Part shown: positions 11,991 to 25,000 of the stretch, piece after piece
Layout of the letters: each line of letters opens with the position of its first letter
Position numbering within the stretch: position 1 is the stretch's first letter
From: Silurus meridionalis
Lineage: Eukaryota; Chordata; Actinopteri; Siluriformes; Siluridae
Assembly (NCBI RefSeq): GCF_014805685.1
Contig: NC_060887.1
Span: 12,002,963 to 12,066,962 of the forward strand
Direction: 5' to 3'
Length of the DNA stretch: 64,000 nucleotides
Notes under the pieces: generated by a model
What the model was told of the DNA's origin: nothing
Seen by the model: only the letters and a program-made list of their open reading frames with translations
Databases searched by the model: none
Program-made: the position numbers and the translations under genes

Positions 11991-12830
11991 AAAGCACTGG
12001 GATTCTGGGAATTCCATGACATTAATGACCCATAGAAAATCAATGGGGGATCTGACCCGCTGTTCGACTGCCGCTCGCCCGACACACCAGTACGACATAT
12101 CCACTCGTCCAGGGTGGGCAGCAGATCGTGCCCATACACCAGATTCATCGATAACCCCGGGAACCATGGTTAAGGGGCAATTAATCACCCAATAAAAAAT
12201 TAATGGGGCAGAAAACTTGTGTGTCACAGCTCGGACTTCGAGAGTCCGACATGCACATATGGCATATTCGCTCGTCCGGGGTGTGGAGCAGATAATACCG
12301 ATATTACTCCTGTTGTTAAATACCCCCTGGGAACTATGGGTAGAGGGGGCAAATTATTATTTTTTTTCCTAGTATTAAATAATTCACTTCCGTTGATATG
12401 GCACTTTTCGGCCCCCTGTTCACCCCGACACGCCAGTACGACATATCCACTCATCCGGAGTAGCAAGCAGATCGGGCAATTAAGGGGCAATTAATCACCC
12501 TATAGAAAATGAACAGGGAATAAAACTCGTGTGCCACAGCTCAGCCCTCGAGCGTTCGACATGCACTTATGGCATATCCACTTATACAGGGGGCGGAGTG
12601 GGTCGCAGCAATATGCCCCTCGAACCCCGGACCTACTCATAATTCTGGGAATTTCACGACCATCGAAAATGAATGGGGAATCCAACACTATACTGTTCAG
12701 CCCACATTTGCCCCACAAGTCCCGACGACATATTTACTCGACAATGGTGGGCAGCAATTAATCACCCCTATTGAAATTAATGGGGAAACACCTAGGATTC
12801 ATATACATAGAGTGAATGAGCTGGGTTAAA
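11990..12830. repeat. Degenerate GC-richer tandem array, unit about 135-175 bp
   Basis: A motif resembling 'acatatccactcgtcc' recurs near 12096, 12263, 12439, 12573 and 12725. It alternates with a motif of the form 'gaaaatcaatgggg' near 12030, 12190, 12502, 12663 and 12774. Phrases such as 'gacatgcac(a/t)tatggcat', 'ccggggtg(g)gcagcag' and 'gggaattcc' repeat between them. The block is markedly richer in G+C and CpG than its flanks. Several small open frames on both strands are by-products. I cannot assign it to a transposon class. Confidence 0.6.
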
Positions 12831-13149
12831 GCCCACAGACCCCAGGCATGCCATTCATCAAAGCAAACAGCCCGTTGGGGGAATTGCATAATGGGACATG
12901 CTCTTATCTCACACTTAATGGGGGGAAGGGGGGTAGGGGCAACAAAGAGGGCGGGGACACAAAAATACACCAATGTTGACGTGATAAATCAACAGACTCA
13001 GCCTAGCATAGGGAGTTGCACTGTGGCTAATATAGTGACAAACCCGGGTCATGTGACTCGGAAAACAAGGGCAATAACAGCATGCGAGGTATCGAAAACG
13101 CTCATCTCCCAAAGTAACACTTCAACACTTTTGCACCGTTAACTGCAAA

Positions 13150-14050
13150 GTTTTTGTGTAGGAAATGTCACATTCTAGTTTGCAATTGTTAAGTACACAA
13201 TAAAAAGTTCGAACAATATTCCGAAGAGTATTTTTTTGCTGCAGACCTTCATGAATCATATCTTAATCCTGTCAGATGTCCACTCATTGTACAGACTGGG
13301 GCCAAGCCTATAGAATTCAGGGCACAATTGCACACACACATACAGACATATCCAGTTATACACTACAGACAATTTGAAAACACCACTTACTATACAGCAA
13401 ATCTCTTTAGACAAGCGAAACAAACTAGAGTAACTGGAGGAGTTCTAACTTCAAGAGAGATGTTTTAAAAGCAGCATGAGAACTGAATGTGGGCGCTTTA
13501 AAGAAATTGTGGAAAGTTGTGGAAATTTGTTGTGTAGTATTAAACATAATAAAACAACACTGTTATTGTGTAACATTGTTATAAAATCAATAATGCGACA
13601 GAATAAATACCTTTTATTTGTGCTTTTGTGTTTGAATTCTGCACATGTATGACATTAATATACTGCCTTATTTATAAAATAATAATAATAATACTGTTTA
13701 ATATAATATTCTATGCAATTTAAATGTATTGAATACAAACAATAAAAATGATTGGGTGTAGCTTAACACTCAAATTTGCTCATTTATGACTATGCATTTT
13801 AAATTCAGGACAGTACACAACTATAAAAACATTTTCTATAGCTTTTTTTGTACTATTGCAATTTTTATGACATTAAAAAATATGCAACTATTCAACTTAA
13901 TAAATTAATCAAATAAATGTATGCATACATTCAAAAAAGAGTGTAATGTTTTTATTGATTTTGCCAGCTATAGAGTAAATAAATGATGGGATTTCAATTC
14001 AATCAGTTGTTTCATTTGAATATCATTTACAAATGTGCAGAGATGTAGAT
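13150..14050. other. AT-rich gene-free stretch
   Basis: Strongly AT-rich sequence with a short AAT run near 13677. No exons, RNA genes or transposon motifs were recognised. Confidence 0.6.
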
Positions 14051-14051
14051 G

Positions 14052-14555
14052 TATACCCCAATTCCAAAAAAGTTGGGAATCTGTAAATGTAAAATGTCAA
14101 TTGATTTACAAATCTCATAAATCGATATTTTATTCACAGGACATGGAAAACATTTACCATTTTACAGAAAAAATAAGTTCTTTTTTTTAAAGTCTGGAAA
14201 AGGGTTAAGGGTTAGGATTAGGTTAAGCCTTGCATATTTGAGCAAGACAATGCTAACTGCATACTTCTAGGGTTAGGGTTATCTATTACAATAGCATGAC
14301 TTCATAGTAGAAGAGTCTGGGTGCTCAACAGGCCTGCCTGCAGTCTAGACCTTTCACTATTTAAAAACATTTTATGCATCATGAAATGAAAAATACAACA
14401 AAGGACACCCAGAACTGTTGAGCAGCTAAAATCCTATATTAGACACATGTGAAACCAAAACTTCACCCAAAACTTAAGTAATTGGTCTAGAGTTACACAC
14501 TGGTAAACATGGCCCTGTTCCAAATCTTTTGAGCCATCAAAATCAAAACCTTATT

Positions 14556-14651
<96 letters not shown>

Positions 14652-14772
14652 ATTTATTTTTATTTTTTTTATTGTGACTAGAATATGGCTTTATGAGATT
14701 AGCAAATCATTGCATTCAGTTTTCATTTGTATTTTGCACAGTGTTCCAAATTTTTTGGGGAATTGGGTTTGT
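14052..14772. repeat. Inverted-repeat DNA element with internal (TATC)n
   Basis: The left end 'accccaattccaaaaaagtt' and right end 'tttttggggaattgggttt' are near inverted complements, the hallmark of a non-autonomous DNA transposon common in fish. The interior 'ggcctgcctgcagtctagac' recurs near 41.43 kb. A TATC tetranucleotide run of roughly 23 units (about 14556-14650) has expanded inside it, and a short 'agggttaggg' piece lies at 14269. Superfamily not assigned. Confidence 0.65.
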
Positions 14773-15185
14773 ATTTACATCCCTAATGTGCAAACCAAAA
14801 GACCATTGTGGTAAGAAAGAACTCTTTGAGACGACACAAGGATGAAACCAAAGAGTAACCAAAATCCTTGTCTGGGTGAAAACAGATAGCAGGAATATAA
14901 AACATTACTCTTCCAAAAGGAGTATATTATGCAAACAAACAGTAGTATGGTAATAATATATTTAGGAAGTACAATCATTGGACTATCCGGAGCAGCAGAG
15001 GGTGAGTCAGGGAGAAGAAATGTGTATATAGTGAGAGAGAGAGAGAGATTATTAGGTATGCTCTTCAGTCAGTGTTCTATTGTTAAAGAGTTCTGTCTGA
15101 GGTGTTTATTTTTTATAAGAGGTGTTTTTTTATTTTCATTAAAAGGAGGGGGGCTTGGGCCGTTTCCACAGCTTTTCTTGTATAT

Positions 15186-15515
15186 CTAGAGCTCTGAGGT
15201 GTGAATCCCATCTCTACCTGTGTGTATATGTGTTTGCATGTTCTCCTTGTGCTTCGTGGTTTCCTCCAGTCCAAAGAAAGGTGCCGTTGGCTGACTAGAA
15301 TTTCTAAATTGCTAGTTCTATAAATTCTATGGGATTAACCCAGTCTGTGTGGATTAAGTGTTATCGAAAATGAACAGATAGATGGATAGATGACTTATTG
15401 GGGATAAATACACATAGTTCACATATTAACATTTTTGTTCTATAATTCGTACATTCTGTAAAGCTGCTTTGAGACAATGTCCATTCTAAAAAGCGCTATA
15501 AAAATAAACTTGTAG
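15186..15515 (+). repeat. V-type SINE fragment followed by a second repeat end
   Basis: 'gtttgcatgttctcc', 'ggtttcctccagtccaaag' and the tail 'gataga tggatag' are the central domain and tail style of fish V-SINEs. At 15455-15512 follows 'gtaaagctgctttgagacaa' and 'aaaaagcgctataaaaataa', another dispersed repeat end that is seen in the opposite orientation at 37.72 kb. Confidence 0.6.
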
Positions 15516-16005
15516 TTTTAGTCATTTTAGTAATAAACACACGTTTTAGTCAAGAAAGCGTAAAGCAGGCACAGTCATTGCTGATATCAAATAATATTTA
15601 GCTCAAATGGACAAATGACTGTGAGCAAATGCATTATTCTTCTTTAATCTTTGTGTCCTACACAAATGGACAAATCAATGGACAGCCTGAAATCAGCAAT
15701 AAATGCAGCAAGACCCCGGATGCCCATGATTCCGAACATGAAGTATTGAGTTTTTTTAATGAGCTAAATCAGCATCACTGCCCTAAGCAACCATTACTGC
15801 TCTCAGTAATTACACGAATGGAACAAATTAGCTGTCTGATCTGATGCACACAAAAAAAAGAGAGAAAGAGAACAAACCTACGACAGTGTACATTTCCTAA
15901 AAGTGCGCTACTGAATCCCTGGTGTAATAGCTGGGTACTAATATGACTGGCCTGGTTTTATGATTATGATTAAGTTACACTTCTGTCCCTATGCTCAGAT
16001 CCACT

Positions 16006-19000
16006 ATGGAGAGCCTGAGAGTCTTGTGTTTCAGCATGCTGCTGTGTGTGGGTAAGAAATGCAGTTTTTTTGCATGTTGTTCCTGATAATTATCACACAA
16101 TTAGCCATATTTCTGTAGCTATATATATATATATATATTGCTATGTGCACTAGCAGTTGAAAGTTGCTTAGACAATTGAGTTTTATTATTGATTTTTATT
16201 AATGCCAAGATATTTTTAATGAATGCTTATTTATTTATCAGAATGTCATATTAATAGCAGTTTGTTTTACTTTTAATACAATTGAACTGATGAAAAAATG
16301 AAGTTTGTATAAAAAAAACCCCTAAAATGCTGGTTGATTAGACGTGCAAATACTTTTTATAAATCCTGTGAATAATGAAATTATTGATTTATGACCAATG
16401 TGATATTTTATAGTGATTTCATGATGATTTAATAGTACAAATGAGTTGACTGGTCAATAGAATTAAATGTTTGACTTGTGTGAATATTAACTTGTTCATT
16501 TGCGTCACTTTTTAGCGTTCACTGAAACTTTGAATGGTAAGATTTCTGCCTGTGCAAATATATATAAACACATATATCATTTTTTCTTATTCTAAGTGAA
16601 ACCACTTACAGTAATAGATCACTCTTGATGTGCTTTGGTCTTTCTTAGTGCACGATGAGGAGGTGTTCTTGAACGAGGATTTTCACATCTTGTTGCCTAC
16701 GGGCCCTGCTAACTTGATCTTCAAGCCCAGGATTGGTCCAGCAGGTGACGGACTAGAGATGATGAAGGACGGGGTCGTGGTAAGCCCGCGGGTCAAGCTG
16801 AACCAGGCTTTGAGCCACCTGATTCTGGAGAATGTTGGAGAAAGTGATGAGGGACTATACGTTATCAGTTCCGAGCAAAAGCCTGAGGACACCAAACAGA
16901 TTAATCTCATCGTCAGAGGTGATACTCAGCTCTGCTTAATCGAGTTCTTTTGCTGGCTAACAAATCTCTTTTGATTGATGTCTAAAAATAATTAGCAGTG
17001 TCCTTTCCATTTTTTGCAAAAACCTTTAGTGCAGTGCAGTACAATGTATTTTATAGATTTTCTTTTTTTTTTGTTAAGGAATCATTTACCTGATTCATTT
17101 GTTGGAGCCTTATATCAATGGTTCAGCTCAGATTAGAATCAGAATCAGAGTACTTTATTGATCTAATAGTAATGCAAAAATATAAATATAATATCTATTG
17201 TTGAAAGTGCTATAAAAATACAGTTGAATTGAATTAAATATTGCACATTCACTTGTTCCTAAGTTCTGTTTAGTCCTGTGGTGTTTTTGACAAAAAAGAA
17301 AAAAGAATAGCATGGAGAACACACCTTCTGCCAGTTTTCTCTACTATTCTTTAGGTATATTTTTTTGTTTTTCCTGTCATTTTAAGTAGGTTTTTAAATC
17401 TTCATTACTTTCAATCAATTATGAAGCTCTGCACCGGTAAAGACCATTGGTGGTAAAGGAAATTGTTCCACTGACCAGCCAATCGCAGCTTTGCCAATGA
17501 TGGTTTCTAGTATAGATACATATATCTCAATTATCTCAAACAACTCAATCAACTCAACTCAAAACTCAATCCTGCTATACTAATCATGCCTACAAATGTG
17601 TTCAAAGTCCCTAACTAGACAGAACATAATTACTACAATTAGATGATTTTGGATGTTTTGTTTAATCTCGTCAGATATAGTTAGTGATGTACAAAGAATG
17701 GGCCAATCTTTGTCTGGGTCTTAACAACAAATTATTGGTCAGAAAATTAACAAAAATTTAACAAATAGATAACATAGTAGAGTTTGGGATAGCTTAAAGG
17801 TTTAAGACTTGTGGGTAAACAACTTCCATACTTCTGGCTTCAGGAGTGCATTTCTTTCATTCTTGCACATTTTCTGGAGATTCTGTAAGTCGCTTGGAAA
17901 AGCCTCCATCCGATATGCATGTAAAAACACAAATTCTACTTCTTCTTCTTCTTCCTCTTCTTCTTCTTCTTTCGGCTGCTCCCATTAGGGGTCGCCACAG
18001 CAGATCATCCGTCTCCATACCACCCTGTCCTCTACATCTGCCTCTTTTACACCAACTACCTGCATGTCTTCCCTCACCACATCCATAAACCTCCTCCTTG
18101 GTCTTCCTCTTTTCCTCCTTCCTGGTGGCTCCATCCTTAGCATTCTCTTACCAATATAACTCATGTCCCTCCTCTGCACATGTCCAAACTATCTCAATCT
18201 ACCTCGCTTATCTTGTCACTAAAACTTCCTACATGTGCTGTCCCTCTAATAAACTCATTTCTAATCCTGTCCATCACTCCCCAAGAAAACCTCAACCTCT
18301 TCAGCTCTGCTACCTCCAGCTCCGCCTCCTGTCTTTTACTCAACGCCACTGTCTCTAATCCATACATCATCACAGGTCTCACCACAGTCCTATAAACTTT
18401 CCCTTTCATTCTTGCAAATACTCTTCTATCACAAATCACTCCTGTCACTCTTTTCCACCCACTCCACCCTGCCTGCACTCTTTTCTTCACTTCTCTAACA
18501 CACTCTCCATTACTTTGCACTGTTGACCCCAGGTACCTGAACTCCTCCACCTTCTCCACCTCTTCTCCCTGCAACCGCACCACTCCACTGCCCTCCCTCT
18601 CATTTACGCACATGTACTCTGTCTTACTCCTACTGACTTTCATTCCCCATTCCGCATACCCCCACCTCTCCAGGCTCTTCTCAACCTGCTCACTACTCCC
18701 ACAAATCACAATATCATCTGCAAACATCATAGTCCAGGGAGACTCTTGTCTAACCTCGTCCATCAACCTGTCCATCACCACTGCAAACAGGAAAGGGCTC
18801 AGGGCCGATCCTTGATGCAGTCCAACCTTTACCCTGAACCAGTCTGTTGTTCATACTGCACACTTCACTGCCGTCACACTGTCCTCATACATGTCCTGCA
18901 CCACCCTCACATACTTCTCTGACACACCTGACTTCCTCATACAATACCACAACTCCTCTCTCTGCACCCTGTTGTATGCTTTCTCTAAATCTATAAATAC

Positions 19001-22000
19001 ACAATGCAATTCCTTTTGTCCTTCTCTATACTTCTCCATCAACATTCTTAAAGCAAATAAGGCATCTGTGGTGCTCTTCCTCGGCATGAAACCATACTGT
19101 TGCTCACAGATGGTCACCTTTTCTCTCAGCCTGGCTTCCACTACTCTTTCTCATAACTTCATGGTGTGACTGATCAACTTTATTCCCCCTGTAGTTACTG
19201 CAGGTCTGCACATCTCCCTTATGCTTAAAGATCGGTACCAGCACACTCCTTCTCCATTCCTCAGGCATCCTCTCACCTTCCAGAATCTTGTTCAACAATC
19301 TGGTTAAAAACTCCACTGCCATCTCTCCTAAACATCTCCATGCTTCTACCGGTATGTCATCTGGTCCAACCGGCTTTCCACCCTTCATTCTCTTAATCGC
19401 CGCTCTCACTTCCTCCTTACTAATCCTATCCACATCTTGCTTCACTAACTCCACATCATCCAACCTTCTCTCTTTCTGAATTTCTTCATTCATCAGCTGC
19501 TCAAAATACTCCCTCCACCTTCTCAACACATTTCCATCGCTATCCTTTATTGCTCTAACTTGCAGTACATCCTTCCCAGCTCAGTCCCTCTGTCTGGTCA
19601 ATCGGTACAAATCCTTTTCTCCTCCCTTAGTGTCCAACCTCTCATACAACACAAAAAAAACAAAAAGAACAGACAAAAAAAACAACACAAAATCTTAACA
19701 AATCAAATGGTTTCACATATACTAGCCAAATACTGGTTGTGTTTATTGCATTACTGTCTATTACTGAATGGTCTTTTAAAAAAATTTGTGGTCAGAGTGT
19801 TTAATTTTAGTATTGTTTTTAAGTTTTTGATATACAGCATTTTTTCACACATGCCTTGGTTAGGGGTTAGGGTCAGTAGTTAGTGTTAGGGGTAGCTTTG
19901 AGTGTAATGTTAGGGTTAGTGTTCTAGTAAGGTAAGGGTTAGCGGTAGGGGTAGGGTTTAGGGTTACTAGTTAGGTTTAAGCTTAATGTTGCTGTAGGGG
20001 ATGGGCTTACAAATTAGGTTTAGAGGTAAGAGATAAGAGGGTTAAGGGTGGTTAATGATTAGGGTTAGTTTTAGGGCTTAAGGGTTAGAGTTAGGCTAAG
20101 GGCTTAAGTGTTAGGAGTTATTAATAGAGTTATGTCTTGGGTTAGAGTTAGAGGTTAGATATAGGAGTCAGGGTTAGAGATATGTGTTAGAGTTAGAGGT
20201 TAGAGTTAGGAGTTAGAGGTTAGAGTTAGGGTTTGAGTTACGGGGTTATGACTTAGAGTTAGGAATTGAGTTAGGGGTTGGGGTTAGGTTTAGGGGTTAG
20301 GGTTCGAGTTATGGGTAGAGTTAGGGTTAGAGGTTAGGGAGTTGTGTTAGGGGTAGAGTTAAGGTTTAGAGTTTGTGTTAGGAGTTAGGGGTTAAATTTA
20401 GGGTTAGAGTTAGGGTTAGGAGTTAGGGTTAGAGTTAGTGGTTATGAGTTAGGGTTAGGGGTTGAGTTAGGTTAGGGGTTAGATTAAGGGTTAGGTTTAG
20501 GGGTTGAGTTAGGTTAGGTTAAGTAAGAATTAGAGTTAGGGTTAGGGTTAAGGTTTGAGTTAGGGTTTGAGATAGGGTTTAGAATTGGGGTTTAAGTTAG
20601 AGGTTAGAGTTAGGTTAGAAGTTAGGGTTTGAGTTGGGGGTTAAAGTTAGGGTTTGAGTTAGGGGTTATAAGTTAGGAGTTAGGGTTTGAGTTGGGGTTA
20701 GAGTTAGGGGTTGAGTTAGGGTTAGGGGTTGAGTTAGGTTAGGAATTAGAGGTTAGGGCTAGGGGTTAGAATTAGGGTTTGAGTTGTGGTTTGAGGTTGA
20801 GTTATGTTACAAGTTAGGGTTAGAGTTAGGGTTTGATTTAAGGTTAGAGTTAGGAGTCAGGGTTAGGAGTTAAGGGTTGCAGTTAGTGTTAGGTGTTAGG
20901 GTTAAATGTTAGGGGTTAGAGTTAGTGTTAGGGGTTAGAGTTAGTGTTAGGGGTTAGAGTTAGGGTTAGGATTATCTGTTTTATCCAAATACAAATGGAA
21001 AGTGTAAGATAAACGTATTGTCTAACCTCTATTAACTGTATGCTGCTACACAATTGTTCTTGTGTACAGTGTTTTGTAGCTACAAAGAAACAAATGCAGC
21101 ATGAGCCCTGAATAGTTTGAATTATTACAGGGTGCATGTAGTTAACAACATGGGGGTGTAATGATGCAGAAGTTAATTGCAGCTCTGCCAAAAACCACCC
21201 ATGGTGCTTTCCTTTTTTCTTTTTTCTTTGCCTCTGCATCTCGTCGACTTAATCCCCCTTTTTGGAAAAAACCTTTTTGTCTCTTTTCAGATTGCACGAT
21301 GGAGATGAACGTAATTTACGGAGCCGATTTCCAGATTTCGCTGATTGGTGTCGCTACTCCTATAAGTGTGGGCTTTCGTCCCAGGGCTGTGGAGGCCAAT
21401 CAGACATCTGATCCAGCAAAACAGCTCCTGACAGCTGATGAAACTTTAATTGAGGGCTACGAGGGCCGCATCAGAAGCACTGAGCAGCGTTTTGTCCTGA
21501 GAGGTGTGACTGTGGCTGATGAAGGCAGCTACACCATCACTGATGCAAATGACAAAGTAAACAAGAAGATCTGCCTTAATGTGAAAGGTGAGAAGAAGAA
21601 AGTTGTAATCCAGTGCCTTGTATTGTGTTTTCATATATTATAGTTTGTCTTATATGATCAGGTAAAAAAAAAAGGTTATTAAACATGAAAAAAAGAAAAC
21701 CTATAACATATTAATATGAGCCCAAGCATGTACACAGGGCAGTGGTGACTAGGTTTTGGTTTGAAATAATTGCCAAGATTCCTGCAAATGTGGTTAATTC
21801 TGCATGTCTTTTTTTAGAAACACTTAATGGGTATAATAAAGGCTCAGGATGCTTGGCTGACTTCATCTTTGGATGTTTAGTACCCACTATCTTGGGCATA
21901 ATGATCATATAACATTAATAGTGTCTTAGTATAGTTTGAAGTGCTATTACTGTGTTTTTGGAAGGAAAATAAGAGACAGGACCCTGTGGAGGAAAGAATC

Positions 22001-25000
22001 GATGCAAGAATTGATTCTGGGTTTTATAACACAGTCAGATAAGAAGGTTAGACATATGAAAAAATGTCAGATGATGTGGCCTATAGAAGGCAGACAAGAA
22101 GTAAAATGGGTGTATGCATGAAAAAAAGAGAGAGAAGGACAAAAGCAACAATGAACAATGGGTTGAACTGATAAATTGTTTAAAATGACTCCTATCCTGA
22201 CTGCACTATCTGTCTAATAAAATATTCATGCTTGCTTTCTTTCACTGACTTCATTTCTACTCTTTTACGCTTTTGCGTTTTGCATTTTTTCTTTTATGGC
22301 ATCTCCTATGATGTCATTGTAACGAGTGAAGAATGATAATGTAACGTTGAGCATTTTTTTCGTTCATCTCTTCCATTGCAGAGCATCAGAAGTTTCTCAG
22401 AGTGTCATACGGGGGCACATTTAAAATGAATCTCCACTTAAACAGTTCCTCTGCCCGTCTGATCTACTCACCTGACTCCAGCGGATCAAACAACAACAAC
22501 CAATTGGTGATTATGGAGAAGGGCGAGCTGACCCTGCCTCCAGAACGTGACCTGGAGGGACGATTCTCTGTGGAGGACACGGTGTGCATCCTGGAGAATG
22601 TGAAGACAAGTGATGCAGGACTGTATCAGGTTACTGATCTACAGGGCTTCACCGTGTCCAAAGTCTACTTGGGAGTGGAACGTAAGGAAACAAGAGCACT
22701 TTATCTTACTTTAAATATATGATGTGTTATTTTATATAAACTGTAACACCATGTCATGCTTATATGTGCTTGCTAAATTATTTTAGATTTTGTTACCTCT
22801 TTGCTCTTATAATAATATCTGCTCTTCAGGAAAGGCATTGCATTAGATATTGTAGCCTGGCTGTGGGGATCTGCTCATTTATAGTAAAGGGGTTTATCCT
22901 AACAACGAAACATTGGAGCAGGTCAATAAAAAGATCAGGGAAAAAAAATGCAATTATGAAAGAAATATAACTTCCATAGGGCAGTTAGTATCACAATCAA
23001 CTATTTGAAGATGACTGAGCACACACTTATATCGGCCATTTTACAAGGTGCAAACAACGTACAGTAAGAATCAGAAGGTTGGAGATTTTCGAAAATAAAT
23101 AGAGGGATGCACCACAAAGTTCTCATTTGAGTATAACTGAACATTATCCTGAAGCACATTTTTAAGCCAATGCAGGTTCTGTACAAATATTTATTTTACA
23201 TTTTTTGTGTAAGGAAATTCTTGTATAATTAACACACATACACATGTTTTGGTGAGTGTGGTTTTGAGTAGAAACTCACCCCCCTCTCTCTCTTCTTCTC
23301 TCTCTCTCTATCTATCTCTCTTGGTGTCTCAGCATACAGGCTGCCTAATGTCTTTGTGGCAGTGATTTCTCTGGTGGCTTTGCTGGTGGTGCTGCTGCTA
23401 GTGTGTTTGGTGTCGTGTTTGGTGAAGGTGCGCAGAAGGGCAATGAAAGCCCGAGCCATCGAAAAGATCGCAAAAAATGCTGGCAAAGAGGAAGGGGGTG
23501 CCTTTAGACAGGTAACAAAACTACTGAAAGACACCAAACATTAAGTCTATCAAACATTACACATTAATATGCAGCTATTAACTGAAAACCCCTTTACAGC
23601 TCCAAGACTCGTTATAGACTATAGTCTAATAGCCTTTCTGACAAGAACATTAATAACTCCACAAAGTCAGTAAAGCGACCCATCAATGCCTGAAGCTCAG
23701 TGGGTTAGGAAGCTGTGGATTTAGCATTTTAGTGCTAGGCCTTTAGTGTAGTCAGCAGCACTAGGAAGATGTTCAATTTACAGTTGAATAGATCACACTG
23801 AAGACAAACCCAATGAACTCCCTAAGGCACAGATAAAACAGAAAATCATTACATTACAGACAATAATACGACAATAATAAGTAGAAAATATGTTTTCCCT
23901 CATAGCTATATGAAAGAAAATATATATAAAAAAAAAAGAAGCAGCATGACTCATCATTATTGCTTCCTAATTCTGCACTATCACATGACAGTTGTTAGCC
24001 AGGAAAGCTTCAGTCTAGAAACAATGCTACATTGCTAAGTCACAGGCCAGCTGAACACATCCACATACATGAGACAGTTATGCTCTCTTGGAATTGCCTT
24101 GCTGCAACTCCTGGACTACTCAATTGGCCAATTGGGAGCCAAACAGTTATTTATGGCAAACCCTCAGAACAAATCAAACTGATTTTCCTCTGCCAACACT
24201 ACGATATATATATATATATAATGATCTATACCATTTTGCTTCTAATGGACACAGATGATGGTTAATACTTGATATCACTGACCTACTTTTTTAATGTCAA
24301 GGCTCATATTTCATTGTAGGTGTATTGATTATGTGGTTGTTGTGTGAAGTCCATATTGATTTTTCTCTAATGAAAACAAGTTGCTTGAACCCATGTTTTT
24401 TTAAAGATTTTTTTTAATCACTTCCTACATTCCAACTACTTTCACCCCATGTTATTAAACCCCAAGTTGAAATCCCAGCCACACCAACAACCACACCTGC
24501 GCCCCTGAGCAAGGCCCATTAGCCCATAACTTCTCAGTTGTAAATGTAAATGTAGATGTTATTGTATTTGTGCCAACACAAATGATTTACCTGTGATGAT
24601 TGAAGCTCCCTGTCTGCTTGCAGGTAGTGAAGGAAGCATGCTCCCGCCAAACTGATGAGGCTCCGGCTCTCTCACAAAAAGAAGATATTACAGAGAAATC
24701 CCAGAGTACTGAAATCAGCATTAAGGTTTGTATCATAAAGACTAAACCAAGACATATTTTAGGATATTTACAATATTTTTAATGTGTCTTCCATTTCCCA
24801 CCATATATATCTGTAATATGTTCAGGGTCTGGAAGTGTCTGCAAAAGATACAAGTATCCTTGAAAAAAACCTAGAGACCAGCGACTCAGGAGTAGGTTTC
24901 ACTACTGCTGGTCTCCCACTGGACAGTGATACTGAGGCACTAACAGTACCCATTCAAGAATCTGATTTCCTGACATCCTCTGTTGCCTCTGATACCAAAC

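Noticed and set aside
12816..13142. 108-codon plus-strand open frame after the 12-kb array
   Set aside because: No motif, hydrophobic segment or splice site of note, and overlapping frames on the other strand are equally long.
14556..14650. CRISPR-like regular repeat
   Set aside because: It is a plain TATC microsatellite without spacers, in a vertebrate genome.
19855..20972. True chromosome end
   Set aside because: Units are degenerate and the Ig gene continues on both sides, so this is internal.
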